DNA of 39,445 bases from positions 1 through 39,445 of the forward strand of contig JAZBOS010000072.1 of NCBI GenBank assembly GCA_036351255.1. Reading direction: 5' to 3'. The notes under the pieces are model-generated. The model was not told where the DNA came from. It saw only the letters and a list, made by a program, of their open reading frames with translations, and did no database searches. Of this stretch, positions 17,081 to 25,483 are shown piece by piece (within the stretch, counting starts at the first letter, position 1; every line of letters starts with the position of its first letter). Origin of the DNA: Bacteroides sp. GTDB taxonomy: Bacteria; Bacteroidota; Bacteroidia; Bacteroidales; UBA7960. Made by a program: the position numbers and the translations under genes.

Positions 17081-17088
17081 CAAAAGTA
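17081..17088 (-). promoter_or_regulatory. -7 box (TACTTTTG) before the dapF-cluster leader gene
   Basis: On the minus strand the sequence reads TACTTTTG, an exact TAnnTTTG match. It ends only 9 bases before the ATG at 17071 and 18 before the ATG at 17062, which would give a very short leader. Confidence 0.4.
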
Positions 17089-17104
17089 CAAAAAATCAAG
17101 GGAT

Positions 17105-17124
17105 TCAGGGATTCTGATCCCTGA
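17105..17124. promoter_or_regulatory. Perfect 8-bp inverted repeat, possible operator
   Basis: TCAGGGAT at 17105-17112 and ATCCCTGA at 17117-17124 are perfect inverted copies around TCTG. The site lies 16 bases upstream of the -7 box at 17081-17088, where a -33 element would be, and 235 bases before htrA on the other strand. No T-tract follows directly on either strand, so an operator is more likely than a terminator. Confidence 0.35.
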
Positions 17125-17358
17125 TATTCATCAGGCTCCTATCAACTCATTTTCAGTGCTTAACTTTTTTTAACGGGGAAGAAAAGAACTTTTTAGGGCA
17201 ACATACGTTTTTTGAATATAGATTTTAAAGATTATTAAGAAAAGTCATAGGCCTTAAGGCACATAATTTGCATGAATTTACAGGAATGTTTTCATCCGCT
17301 TTTGCATTCTTCCTGAATTGGAAATCCAAACAAAGCGGCAAGGAATCTGTTTAATTAA

Positions 17359-18858
17359 ATGAAAAAATATTGCGCTATGAAAAGATTTTGGAGTTTATTT
17401 TTGGTAGCAATTCTGGCAAGTTTTCTTACACTTGGTCTGGATCGTTATGTTTTTAACAAGGAAACCAGAAGAGTAAAGGGTCTTATTGAATCGGGCGAAT
17501 TAAATGCTCCGCCAGCTTCGCTTGCCCGTTATATTACCCAGCTGCCCACCACACTGCCCGACTTTACATTGGTGGCCGAGATGACGGTTAACTCCGTGGT
17601 CCACATCCGTACCACCTATGAGCGAAAAAGCAGTGTTTACGATGATTATTTCGGGATGCCCGATCCTTTCAGGGAGTTCTTTTTTGGCCCCCGGCGCCAG
17701 CAACCCAGCCAGGCTATTGTCGCCTCGGGTAGCGGCGTCATCATTAGTCAGGATGGCTATATTATTACCAATAACCACGTAGTTGCCGAAGCCAATACAG
17801 TTGAAGTGACCCTGAACGACAATCAAGTGTTTGAGGCCACCATCGTAGGCACTGATCCCACCACCGATTTGGCGGTCATCAAAATTGAGAAGGATGGTTT
17901 GCCCTTTCTTTCCTTTGGAGACTCTGACGAGGTCAGGGTGGGCGAATGGGTGCTTGCCGTGGGTAACCCCTTTAACCTGACTTCTACCGTTACCGCAGGT
18001 ATTGTGAGCGCCAAAGGGCGTAACATCAATATCCTGGGGGGCGGCACTGCCATCGAAGCTTTTATTCAAACCGATGCTGCAGTGAACCGTGGAAATAGTG
18101 GAGGAGCCCTTGTCAATACCCAGGGCGAACTGATTGGTATCAATGCTGCTATAGCTTCCCAGACTGGTTCCTATGCGGGTTATTCCTTTGCCATCCCGTC
18201 GAATATTGCCCAAAAGGTTCTGGAAGACCTGCTAGAATTCGGGCAGGTTCAGCGGGGTATGCTGGGTGTGAATATCACCGAGATCAACAGCCGTCAGGCC
18301 GAAGAACTTGGCTTAAGCGCATTCCGCGGAGCCTATGTCGCAGGCGTGGTGGAAGGCAGTGCTGGTGAGGCTGCCGGACTGAAGGAAGGCGACCTGATTG
18401 TGGGCATTGATAACACAACCATCCACAGCCCCAGCGAGCTTATCGAAACCGTTGGCAGGAGAAGGCCCGGCGATGAGGTGATGGTTAAGTATATCCGCGA
18501 TGGCCGCGAATATGAAGTCAAAGCTCGCCTGCAAAATATCTATGGTGAATTTACAATGGTCACTTCCGACCAGACTGCCTTATCGGAGAAATTTGGAGCC
18601 ACTTTTGAAAAAGTTTCAGCGGAAGAACTGAAACGGTTAAACATTCGGCAAGGTGTGCGTGTTACTAATATTGCACGCAACGGGATATTCCGCGACGCAG
18701 GCATTCGCGACGGGTTTATTGTTACCCAGGTCGATCGCCAGCCTGTCGGAACCCCTGAAGAATTCAGCAGGGTGCTTGCCGGCAAGTCGGGCGGAATTCT
18801 TGTTGAAGGTGTATATCCTGACGGGCAGCGCGCGTATTATGGTATGGGAATCAAGTAA
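17359..18858 (+). CDS. HtrA/DegP-family periplasmic serine endopeptidase
   Basis: This 499-residue envelope quality-control protease and chaperone degrades misfolded periplasmic proteins. An N-terminal hydrophobic segment (FWSLFLVAILASFLTLGL) serves as signal or anchor; ATG 17377 (MKRFWS) is an equally good start. The trypsin-like domain holds His140 (TNNHVV), Asp170 (TTDLAVIKI) and Ser247 (RGNSGGAL). Two PDZ domains follow at about 275-365 (AYVAGVVEGSAGEAAGLKEG) and 400-495 (GVRVTNIARNGIFRDAGIRD), the Do-family layout. It appears catalytically intact. It precedes a primary-type sigma gene by 110 bases; I recall the same htrA-rpoD neighbourhood from Bacteroides. The sigma gene has its own promoter, so the pair need not be one operon. 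Confidence 0.93.
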   Translation: MKKYCAMKRFWSLFLVAILASFLTLGLDRYVFNKETRRVKGLIESGELNAPPASLARYITQLPTTLPDFTLVAEMTVNSVVHIRTTYERKSSVYDDYFGMPDPFREFFFGPRRQQPSQAIVASGSGVIISQDGYIITNNHVVAEANTVEVTLNDNQVFEATIVGTDPTTDLAVIKIEKDGLPFLSFGDSDEVRVGEWVLAVGNPFNLTSTVTAGIVSAKGRNINILGGGTAIEAFIQTDAAVNRGNSGGALVNTQGELIGINAAIASQTGSYAGYSFAIPSNIAQKVLEDLLEFGQVQRGMLGVNITEINSRQAEELGLSAFRGAYVAGVVEGSAGEAAGLKEGDLIVGIDNTTIHSPSELIETVGRRRPGDEVMVKYIRDGREYEVKARLQNIYGEFTMVTSDQTALSEKFGATFEKVSAEELKRLNIRQGVRVTNIARNGIFRDAGIRDGFIVTQVDRQPVGTPEEFSRVLAGKSGGILVEGVYPDGQRAYYGMGIK

Positions 18859-18868
18859 AATTCAGGAC

Positions 18869-18899
18869 TTGGAATTCCGAAATATTTTTTGTACCTTTG
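18869..18899 (+). promoter_or_regulatory. Promoter of the htrA-linked sigma factor gene
   Basis: TTGG at 18869-18872 is followed after 19 bases by TACCTTTG at 18892-18899, an exact -7 box with good Bacteroidota spacing. The start codon is at 18969, leaving a leader of roughly 60 bases that contains two TTTGTGCACC/TTTTTGCACC-like words. Confidence 0.65.
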
Positions 18900-18968
18900 T
18901 GCACCTTTTTGCACCCCCCTGTTTCTCAGGCACAACCTGCTACTTTGGATTAACTTACATAAACATTC

Positions 18969-19835
18969 ATGAGACAATTAAAGATTTCTAAATCCATTAC
19001 CAACCGCGACACCGCGTCCTTGGACAAGTATCTTCAGGAGATTGGGAAAGTGCCCCTGATCACAGCCGAAGAGGAAGTTCAGCTTGCCCAGCGCATTAAG
19101 CAGGGCGACCAGGCCGCTTTGGAGAAGCTGACCAAGGCCAACCTGCGTTTTGTTGTTTCGGTTGCTAAGCAATACCAGAACCAGGGCCTCAGCCTGCCCG
19201 ACCTGATCAACGAGGGTAACCTCGGCCTGATCAAGGCCGCCAAGCGCTTTGACGAGACCCGTGGTTTTAAGTTCATTTCTTATGCAGTATGGTGGATTAG
19301 GCAATCTATTCTTCAGGCCCTGGCCGAACAGTCACGGATCGTTCGCCTTCCCCTTAACCAGGTCGGCTCGCTTAACAAGATCAAAAAAGAGGCTTCAAAA
19401 CTCGAACAGAAATTTGAAAGACCTCCTTCAACCGAAGAACTTGCAGAAGCGCTCGACTTGCACGAAGACAAAATTGCAGAATCATTCCGCATCTCAACGC
19501 ATCACGTTTCTGTAGATGCTCCGCTGGTTCAAGGCGAAGATGCAAGCCTGCTCGATGTTTACATCAACCAGGATTCTCCCAATGCTGATTCCAGCCTGAT
19601 TCACGAATCACTGGCCAAGGAAATTCAGCGTTCACTGGCTACCCTGACTGAGAAGGAAAGGGATGTGATCAACCTGTATTTTGGCATTGGTATGAACCAC
19701 GGCCTGACCCTCGACGAAATTGGGGCCAAATTTGACCTCACCCGCGAGCGCGTCCGACAGATCAAGGAAAAAGCCATCAGAAGGCTTAAGCATACTTCAA
19801 GAAGTAAGCTGTTGAAAGCTTACCTCGGACAATAA
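18969..19835 (+). CDS. rpoD: Primary-type RNA polymerase sigma-70 factor (htrA-linked copy)
   Basis: This 288-residue sigma factor of the short Bacteroidota primary type lacks region 1.1. Region 1.2 is the opening [20 protein letters not shown]. Region 2 contains [20 protein letters not shown] and the -10-binding [20 protein letters not shown]. Region 3 follows ([20 protein letters not shown]), and region 4 ends with the helix-turn-helix [20 protein letters not shown]. The RERVRQIK recognition helix is intact. A second, clearly paralogous gene lies at 32968-33831. It has its own promoter at 18869-18899 and a strong terminator at 19859-19905, so it is probably monocistronic. Which copy is the essential one cannot be decided from sequence alone; the linkage to htrA matches the primary sigma locus I recall from Bacteroides. 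Confidence 0.92.
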   Translation: MRQLKISKSITNRDTASLDKYLQEIGKVPLITAEEEVQLAQRIKQGDQAALEKLTKANLRFVVSVAKQYQNQGLSLPDLINEGNLGLIKAAKRFDETRGFKFISYAVWWIRQSILQALAEQSRIVRLPLNQVGSLNKIKKEASKLEQKFERPPSTEELAEALDLHEDKIAESFRISTHHVSVDAPLVQGEDASLLDVYINQDSPNADSSLIHESLAKEIQRSLATLTEKERDVINLYFGIGMNHGLTLDEIGAKFDLTRERVRQIKEKAIRRLKHTSRSKLLKAYLGQ

Positions 19836-19858
19836 GGTTTATTTGTTAGGGTTTATTG

Positions 19859-19905
19859 AAGCTGTCCCGAAACCGTTCATACGGCTTTCGGGACAGCTTT
19901 TTTTT
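19859..19905 (+). terminator. Strong rho-independent terminator after the sigma gene
   Basis: AAGCTGTCCCGAAA (19859-19872) pairs perfectly over 14 bp with TTTCGGGACAGCTT, extended by CCG/CGG with a one-base bulge, and is followed by a run of eight T residues. Confidence 0.93.
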
Positions 19906-20032
19906 ATCTCCCCAATGCTGCTTCTTCCCCTGGGTTTTTAATGGGGAAAGAATTTTAAAATGTAATTCAGATTGAACGTTCTGTGTTTTTTTATTCTTTT
20001 CAAACCAGGACCAGGGTCGTAGTTAATACGGT

Positions 20033-20080
20033 GTTTATTCGGTTTAAACCGAATAAACTCCGAATAAACTCCGAATAAAC
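20033..20080. repeat. 26-bp perfect palindrome plus direct 11-mers
   Basis: GTTTATTCGGTTT at 20033-20045 is followed immediately by its exact reverse complement at 20046-20058. Two direct copies of TCCGAATAAAC then follow at 20059-20069 and 20070-20080. The unit CCGAATAAACT therefore occurs three times in direct orientation and once inverted. The element lies between the terminator at 19859-19905 and the UshA-like gene, in a 413-base gap with nothing else recognisable. A related element is at 38771-38820. Confidence 0.85.
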
Positions 20081-20248
20081 TATTTTTGAAGTAATATAAT
20101 AATCTGATTATGAGATTTTTGTAAAAAGATAGGATTTACCTGATGGCTTCAATCTGGTATACAACTTCTTTTCTGCAGTGTTCAACCCTTTTGCACGCTT
20201 TTTGTTACTTTTATGTTCACTAAATTCTGAATGCTAAAATTCTATCCT

Positions 20249-22006
20249 ATGAGATTTCGTTTTTCCCTCCTTTTGGTCATTGTTTTTCTTCAGTTTCTCG
20301 CGCTGCCTTTGATGGGGCGTGAGATCAAGATACAGGTGGCAGTCACCTCTGATGTGCACGCCCGGATCTTCCCCTATGATTTTGTGAATGACCGGCCGAT
20401 GCAAACCTCCCTGGCCAATGTGCATTACCTGGTCCAGGCGGTGCGTACGCGGCCCGGGAGCAACCTTATCCTGCTCGATAATGGTGACCTCGTCCAGGGC
20501 ACGCCAACGGCCTATTATGCCAATTTTGTGCAGGAAACAAAGCAACACCTCTTCAGCAGGATCATGAACCTGATGCAGTATGATGCGGCGACCGTGGGAA
20601 ACCACGATATTGAAGCCGGTCCTGCGGTCTATAACCGGCTGAAGAAGGAGTTTCGCTTTCCTTACCTCGGAGCCAATGTGATTAATAAGGAAACCGGGGA
20701 GCCGTATTTTGAGCCTTACACCGTGATTCGGCGGCAAGGCGTCCGTATTGCTGTGCTGGGCCTTACCACAACGGGCGTGCCTAATTGGCTTCCGGAGCAC
20801 CTTTGGGAGGGGCTCGAATTCCAGGAGATGGCTGAAGCAGCGGCCTATTGGGTGAAGCATATCCAGGAAAAAGAAAATCCTGATGCTATCGTTGGTTTAT
20901 TCCATTCAGGGATGGGACCGGCAAATCCTGAGCCTTCACAATTCCCGCTGGAAAATGCTGTGCAGTATGTCGCCAGAACGGTTCCCGGTATTGATGTGAT
21001 CTTTACCGGCCACGATCATCGCGAGCGAAATGAAATCATCACCAATGATGAAGGCGGAGAAGTCCTTATTGTAGGGCCGGGAAGATATGCTGAGAATCTT
21101 GCCGTTGCCGAGTTGACCTTCGACCGCATTTCCCGCAATGAGATTGAACTCTTAGGCAAGAAGGGCGACCTGGTCAGTACCCTGAATGTGGCTCCCAGCC
21201 AGGAATTCTTTCAGCGCTTTGAAAAGGATATCAATGCCATTGTGGATTTTGCTAACGAACCTGTAGGACGGCTTCGCAATGATCTGGCTTCCATTGAGGC
21301 CTTTTTTGGACCTGCCGCTTTTGTCGATCTGGTGCATGCCATCCAACTTGAAGCCACCGGGGCCGAGGTATCGTTTACGGCACCCCTTTCCTTCAATGAA
21401 ACCCTGAAAGCGGGGATGTTGAGTGTGAGGGACTTCTTCAAGCTTTATCAGTACGAAAATTATTTGTACGTCATGGAGCTGACTGGGCAGGAGATCAGGG
21501 ATTACCTTGAGTATTCCTATGGAATTTGGCTGAACCAGATGAAAAATGAGGATGATCATCTTTTGTTATTCCGTTTTGATGATGAGGGCAAGCCGGTTGT
21601 AGACTCCAACGGCAGGCACCGGCTGCGGCATCCCACCTTTAACTTCGATTCGGCTGCAGGAATCCGCTATACTGTTGATGCCAGCAAGCCCGCCGGGCAA
21701 AGGGTTGATGTCATTGCAATGGAAGATGGCAGTGCTTTCGATCTGCAAAAGAAATACAGGGTGGCCATCAATTCTTACCGTGGAAGCGGGGGAGGGGGTC
21801 ACCTGACCGAGGGGGCAGGTATTCCGCATGCCCAGTTGCGTGAGCGTATCGTATTCTCGACAGAGAAGGATTTACGCACTGCCTTGATCGAATACTTCAG
21901 GGAACAAAAGGAAGTGGATCCTCAAGCCCGCGACAATTGGAAGATCATTCCTGAATCGTGGGCGGAAAAAGGCCGTAAGAAAGACCTGGAATTACTGAAT
22001 CCCTGA
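20249..22006 (+). CDS. UshA/CpdB-like 5'-nucleotidase or cyclic-nucleotide phosphodiesterase
   Basis: This 585-residue exported metallophosphoesterase probably releases phosphate and nucleosides from extracytoplasmic nucleotides. The start at 20249 (MRFRFSLLLVIVFLQFLALP) gives a clean signal peptide; ATG 20231 adds six residues. The two-metal centre is visible as TSDVHARI, DNGDLVQG, VGNHDIEAG, FHSGMG and FTGHDHRE. The C-terminal 5'-nucleotidase domain (from about residue 330) contains FTAPLSFNETLKAGMLSVRD and the substrate-pocket stretch NSYRGSGGGGHLTEG. The latter resembles the 2',3'-cyclic-nucleotide 2'-phosphodiesterase branch, so CpdB-like specificity is possible. It ends 15 bases inside the convergent pyrD gene. 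Its nearness to pyrD may be fortuitous, though both concern nucleotides. Confidence 0.88.
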   Translation: MRFRFSLLLVIVFLQFLALPLMGREIKIQVAVTSDVHARIFPYDFVNDRPMQTSLANVHYLVQAVRTRPGSNLILLDNGDLVQGTPTAYYANFVQETKQHLFSRIMNLMQYDAATVGNHDIEAGPAVYNRLKKEFRFPYLGANVINKETGEPYFEPYTVIRRQGVRIAVLGLTTTGVPNWLPEHLWEGLEFQEMAEAAAYWVKHIQEKENPDAIVGLFHSGMGPANPEPSQFPLENAVQYVARTVPGIDVIFTGHDHRERNEIITNDEGGEVLIVGPGRYAENLAVAELTFDRISRNEIELLGKKGDLVSTLNVAPSQEFFQRFEKDINAIVDFANEPVGRLRNDLASIEAFFGPAAFVDLVHAIQLEATGAEVSFTAPLSFNETLKAGMLSVRDFFKLYQYENYLYVMELTGQEIRDYLEYSYGIWLNQMKNEDDHLLLFRFDDEGKPVVDSNGRHRLRHPTFNFDSAAGIRYTVDASKPAGQRVDVIAMEDGSAFDLQKKYRVAINSYRGSGGGGHLTEGAGIPHAQLRERIVFSTEKDLRTALIEYFREQKEVDPQARDNWKIIPESWAEKGRKKDLELLNP

Positions 22007-23032
22007 TCGTAAGAGGGCTTTGTTGATTTTCCTGGCAATGGCAGGGCCTGAGTAAATAAAGCCCGTGTAGACCTGAACCAGGCTGGCTCCCGCCCTGAGT
22101 TTTTCGAGTGCATCTTCGGCGGTCATAATGCCGCCTACCCCAATGATGGGTATTTTCCCTCCAGATTTCTCGTGCAGGTATTTTATGACCTGCGAAGAGG
22201 TTTCACGCAGGGGCTTCCCGCTAAGTCCACCGTTGCCAATTTGCTCTACCTGGGCGGCAGGGGTGCTTAGATGATAACGGAGGGTGCTGGTATTGGTGGC
22301 GATGATGCCGTCGATGCCAGTCTCTTCCACAATTTCAATGACCTCATCCAGCTGTCCGGTATTCAGGTCAGGGGCAATCTTCAGCAATACGGGCTTCTTT
22401 ATGGGTTTGGAAAGGTTGATCTTTTGCACTGCATTCAGCAGGACAAGAAGTTCGTCCTTATCCTGCAATTTTGCCAGGTCGGCAATGTTGGGGCAACTGA
22501 CGTTTACCACAAAATAATCCACCAAATCAAATAGTTCAGAAAAGCACCTGCAATAATCCTCAATGGCTTGATCGTTGGGGGTTAGGGTGTTTTTGCCAAT
22601 GTTACCGCCGATGATCAGTTTGGCTTTATTCTTTCGCAGATTCGAGGCAAACACTTCGACCCCAGCGTTATTGAAGCCCATGCGGTTGATCAGCGCCTGA
22701 TCAGCAGGGAGTCTGAACAGTCTGGGCCTGGGGTTCCCGGGCTGACCTTTTGGAGTAACGGTGCCGACCTCTACATGGGAGAACCCAAAGCAGGCCAACT
22801 CATTGAAGAGTTTGGCTTCCTTGTCGAAACCTGCAGCAATGCCTACGGGGTTTGGGAAACGGATACCAAAGACTTCCCGTTCGAGGGAAGGGTGATTTAC
22901 TACATAGATTTTTTTCAGCAGCCAGGGCATCCCGGGAATGCGGCAGCCAAATCGCAGCAGGAAGCTGACAAAATGATGGATCTTTTCGGGATCGAAAAGA
23001 AACAGCAAGGGTCGGATGAGGCGCTGATACAT
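21992..23032 (-). CDS. pyrD: Dihydroorotate dehydrogenase (quinone), class 2
   Basis: This 346-residue flavoenzyme at the inner membrane oxidises dihydroorotate to orotate with quinone, the fourth step of UMP synthesis. The N-terminus (YQRLIRPLLFLFDPEKIHHF) is the membrane-associating helical extension that defines class 2. The core shows GIAAGFDKEAK, the substrate loop NRMGFNNAG, the catalytic base Ser in FVVNVSCPN, IIATNTST, and the FMN-phosphate loops SGKPL, GVGGI and QVYTGFIYSGP. The length is normal. It overlaps the convergent UshA-like gene by 15 bases. Its ATG lies only 11 bases after the terminator hairpin of the upstream DUF5606 gene, and I see no separate promoter. Confidence 0.95.
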   Translation of the reverse strand: MYQRLIRPLLFLFDPEKIHHFVSFLLRFGCRIPGMPWLLKKIYVVNHPSLEREVFGIRFPNPVGIAAGFDKEAKLFNELACFGFSHVEVGTVTPKGQPGNPRPRLFRLPADQALINRMGFNNAGVEVFASNLRKNKAKLIIGGNIGKNTLTPNDQAIEDYCRCFSELFDLVDYFVVNVSCPNIADLAKLQDKDELLVLLNAVQKINLSKPIKKPVLLKIAPDLNTGQLDEVIEIVEETGIDGIIATNTSTLRYHLSTPAAQVEQIGNGGLSGKPLRETSSQVIKYLHEKSGGKIPIIGVGGIMTAEDALEKLRAGASLVQVYTGFIYSGPAIARKINKALLRSGIQ

Positions 23033-23043
23033 AATGCGAAACT

Positions 23044-23069
23044 AAAAAAAAGTCCGGGATGTCCGGACT
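23044..23069 (-). terminator. Terminator of the DUF5606 gene, directly before pyrD
   Basis: On the minus strand AGTCCGG, a five-base loop and CCGGACT (23069 to 23051) form a 7-bp hairpin followed by eight T residues. It ends 11 bases upstream of the pyrD ATG at 23032. Confidence 0.8.
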
Positions 23070-23077
23070 CTTATAAA

Positions 23078-23563
23078 TTATTCTTTTTTGGCGGGTTTTT
23101 TTGCCGCCGGTTTTTTCTGTTTCTCAGGTTTTTCTTCTTTTGCTGGCTTTTCTTCAGGTTTTTCTTCCTGTTCGGGTTCCTCGGGCTTGATCATATCCTT
23201 CTCTAGCAGCAGGTTATACCAGGTAAAGACTTTCTTGATGTCAGAAATATAGACCCTGTCCTGGTCATAATCGGGCAGGATAGACTCAAAGTAGGCCTTC
23301 AGTTTTGCAGGATCTTCCTTCGCCTCAATGCATGATTTCCCATCTTCTTTCTCGTAGATTTTCAGGAGAATCTCTTTCAGCGGGATGTCTTCCGTTTGGG
23401 TAAAGATGCTGATATCTTCAAGGGCGCTGCTGCGATCAGAAAGGAATACCGGGATCTTTTTGCCATCGGTAAGCGATTCAGCCACCAGGCCGTTCTTTGT
23501 TTGGGAAATGACTTTATACAGCCCACTTTTCCCGGATATGGTCAGGATGTCACTTAAATCCAT
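23078..23563 (-). CDS. DUF5606-family protein with charged C-terminal tail
   Basis: This is a 161-residue cytosolic protein. The opening MDLSDILTISGKSGLYKVIS, followed by VAESLTDGKKIPVFLSDRSS and the LEDISIFTQTEDIPLKEIL stretch, is characteristic of DUF5606, a small family found in Bacteroidota with no assigned function. The folded part spans about residues 1-128. From about 129 the tail is a low-complexity run of Glu, Lys, Pro and Ala (EEKPEEKPAKEEKPEKQ), likely disordered and perhaps nucleic-acid- or ribosome-contacting, though that is only a guess. It has an exact -7 box 47 bases upstream and a terminator after it, so it appears monocistronic. Confidence 0.82.
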   Translation of the reverse strand: MDLSDILTISGKSGLYKVISQTKNGLVAESLTDGKKIPVFLSDRSSALEDISIFTQTEDIPLKEILLKIYEKEDGKSCIEAKEDPAKLKAYFESILPDYDQDRVYISDIKKVFTWYNLLLEKDMIKPEEPEQEEKPEEKPAKEEKPEKQKKPAAKKPAKKE

Positions 23564-23609
23564 TGGTTAATTTTTTTATGGTCATTCAGCCTCTCGCTGA
23601 TATAGATTG

Positions 23610-23617
23610 CAAAAGTA
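23610..23617 (-). promoter_or_regulatory. -7 box (TACTTTTG) upstream of the DUF5606 gene
   Basis: On the minus strand TACTTTTG matches TAnnTTTG exactly, 46 bases before the ATG at 23563. A TTG lies upstream at 23645-23643, but its 25-base spacing is longer than usual. Confidence 0.4.
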
Positions 23618-23647
23618 AGGATTATTTGTGAAACAGTATTTCCAATT

Positions 23648-25468
23648 TTAGGAGAACATCTGCAAGCTATGCAGTTTTTTGTAAATGCCATTTTTATCCA
23701 GCAGTTCCTGGTGGGTTCCCTGCTCAACGATTTCCCCCTCGTGCATAACACAGATCAGGTCGGCGTTGACTACGGTGGAAAGGCGGTGAGCCACCACAAT
23801 AGAGGTGCGGTTTTGCATGATGTTGTGCAGGGCTTCCTGTACGAGTTTCTCCGATTCGGTATCCAATGCGCTGGTGGCCTCATCGAGAATCAGGATGGGC
23901 GGGTTTTTCAGGATAGCCCTGGCAATGCTGATGCGCTGTCGCTGTCCTCCCGATAATTTGCTGCCCCTGTCGCCTATATTGGTTTGATAACCTTCGGGGG
24001 TACGCTCTATGAACTCGTGGGCATTGGCCACCCGGGCTGCCTGTATCACTTCTTCTTCAGTAACCTCGCTATCACCAAAGGCAATGTTGTTGTAAAAGGT
24101 ATCGTTGAAAAGAATCGGCTCTTGATTGACATTGCCCATCAGTGCCCTCAGGTCTTCAATCTTAACGTTGCGAATGGGAAAGCCATCGATCAGGATCTCG
24201 CCCATACTGGTATCGTAAAACCTGGGAATTAAATCCACAAGGGTGGATTTGCCTGCTCCTGACTGCCCTACCAGGGCCACCATCTGGCCCTTACGAATTG
24301 TCAGGTTGATGTTTCTCAGCACCGGTTCATTTTCATACTGGAAGCTGACGTTCTGCAGGGTGATCTCATTGTCGAAGGAAGTTTTGCTCAGGGCATCTGC
24401 AGGTTCTTTGATGGGATTCACTGCCTTCAGGACATCATCGATGCGGTCAGCTGAAGCCATGCCCTTTTGGATATTATAATAGGCCTGACTGAAGGATTTT
24501 GCAGGGTTGATGATCTGCGAGAATATGAGAAGGTATCCGATAAAGGCGTTTGGCGACAATCCGCCATGCCCCCTAAGTACCATGGCCCCACCAAAAAGCA
24601 TAATGATGACCACCACCAGTGTGCCCAGAAATTCACTCATGGGCGATGCCAGGTAGTGCCTCCGGTAAAGCCGGTTCATCAGTCGCGTATATTTCTGGTT
24701 GAGGCCCCTGAATCTGCGATTCATCATTTCCTCGGCGTTGAAAGCCTTGATGACCCTAAGCCCGGTGATGGTCTCCTCCATAACCGACAGGATGGTGCCC
24801 AGGCGGCTTTGACTTCGCAAGGCGGTGGCGCGCAACGACTTCCCGACACGCCCGATCACCAGTCCGCTAAGGGGAAGCAGAATGAGTACAAACAAGGTTA
24901 ACTGCGGGCTGAGCACCAGCAGGCTCGACAAATATACCAGAATGGTTATGGGCTCGCGGAACACCATTTCAAGGGAGCTGATCACACTGATCTCGATTTG
25001 GTGCACATCGTTGGTCATGCGCGAAATGATATCACCTTTCCTTTCGCGGGTATAATAAGCCAGGGGCAGGTCAATGGTTTTCTTGTACATGGCGTTGCGT
25101 ATGTCCTTTACCACCCCGTTCCGGATTGGGGTCAGGAAATACATAGCCATATATTTGAAGCTATTTTTCATCAGACTGGTGACAATCACCACAACCCCAA
25201 TGAGGATCAGGGCATAAAAAGGTCCATGGTTTTCAATCAGCCGGCTGATGTAATAGTTGAAATTGTGCATCAATGAGCTCAGCGAAAATGAGAAAGGCAC
25301 CTTTTCGTAGACCATCTCCTGGATCTGAAAGAGAATTCCCAAAAAGGGAATGGCCATGGTGATTGAAAACAAAGAAAAGATGACCGACATCAGGTTGAAG
25401 ATCACGTTGAGGGCGACTTTGCCCTTATAGGGAAGGATATATTGAATGATCTTGAGGAAATTCTTCAT
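23648..25468 (-). CDS. MsbA-like ABC exporter (fused permease and ATPase)
   Basis: This 606-residue half-transporter is expected to work as a homodimer in the inner membrane. Six membrane helices occupy about residues 20-320, including the stretches VALNVIFNLMSVIFSLFSIT and FLGTLVVVIIMLFGGAMVL. The ATPase domain has Walker A GQSGAGKST near 400, Q-loop LMGNVNQEP, signature LSGGQRQRIS near 505, Walker B ILILDEATSALD and the H-loop VAHRLST. The layout matches MsbA/lipid-exporter and multidrug subfamilies, and lipid A or another lipid is a reasonable but unproven cargo. It starts 15 bases after the purB stop and so is probably co-transcribed with it. Confidence 0.88.
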   Translation of the reverse strand: MKNFLKIIQYILPYKGKVALNVIFNLMSVIFSLFSITMAIPFLGILFQIQEMVYEKVPFSFSLSSLMHNFNYYISRLIENHGPFYALILIGVVVIVTSLMKNSFKYMAMYFLTPIRNGVVKDIRNAMYKKTIDLPLAYYTRERKGDIISRMTNDVHQIEISVISSLEMVFREPITILVYLSSLLVLSPQLTLFVLILLPLSGLVIGRVGKSLRATALRSQSRLGTILSVMEETITGLRVIKAFNAEEMMNRRFRGLNQKYTRLMNRLYRRHYLASPMSEFLGTLVVVIIMLFGGAMVLRGHGGLSPNAFIGYLLIFSQIINPAKSFSQAYYNIQKGMASADRIDDVLKAVNPIKEPADALSKTSFDNEITLQNVSFQYENEPVLRNINLTIRKGQMVALVGQSGAGKSTLVDLIPRFYDTSMGEILIDGFPIRNVKIEDLRALMGNVNQEPILFNDTFYNNIAFGDSEVTEEEVIQAARVANAHEFIERTPEGYQTNIGDRGSKLSGGQRQRISIARAILKNPPILILDEATSALDTESEKLVQEALHNIMQNRTSIVVAHRLSTVVNADLICVMHEGEIVEQGTHQELLDKNGIYKKLHSLQMFS

Positions 25469-25483
25469 TGATACCAGGGGATG

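Noticed and set aside
23669..25276. Several plus-strand frames opposite the ABC exporter
   Set aside because: All are antisense to a gene with intact Walker and signature motifs.
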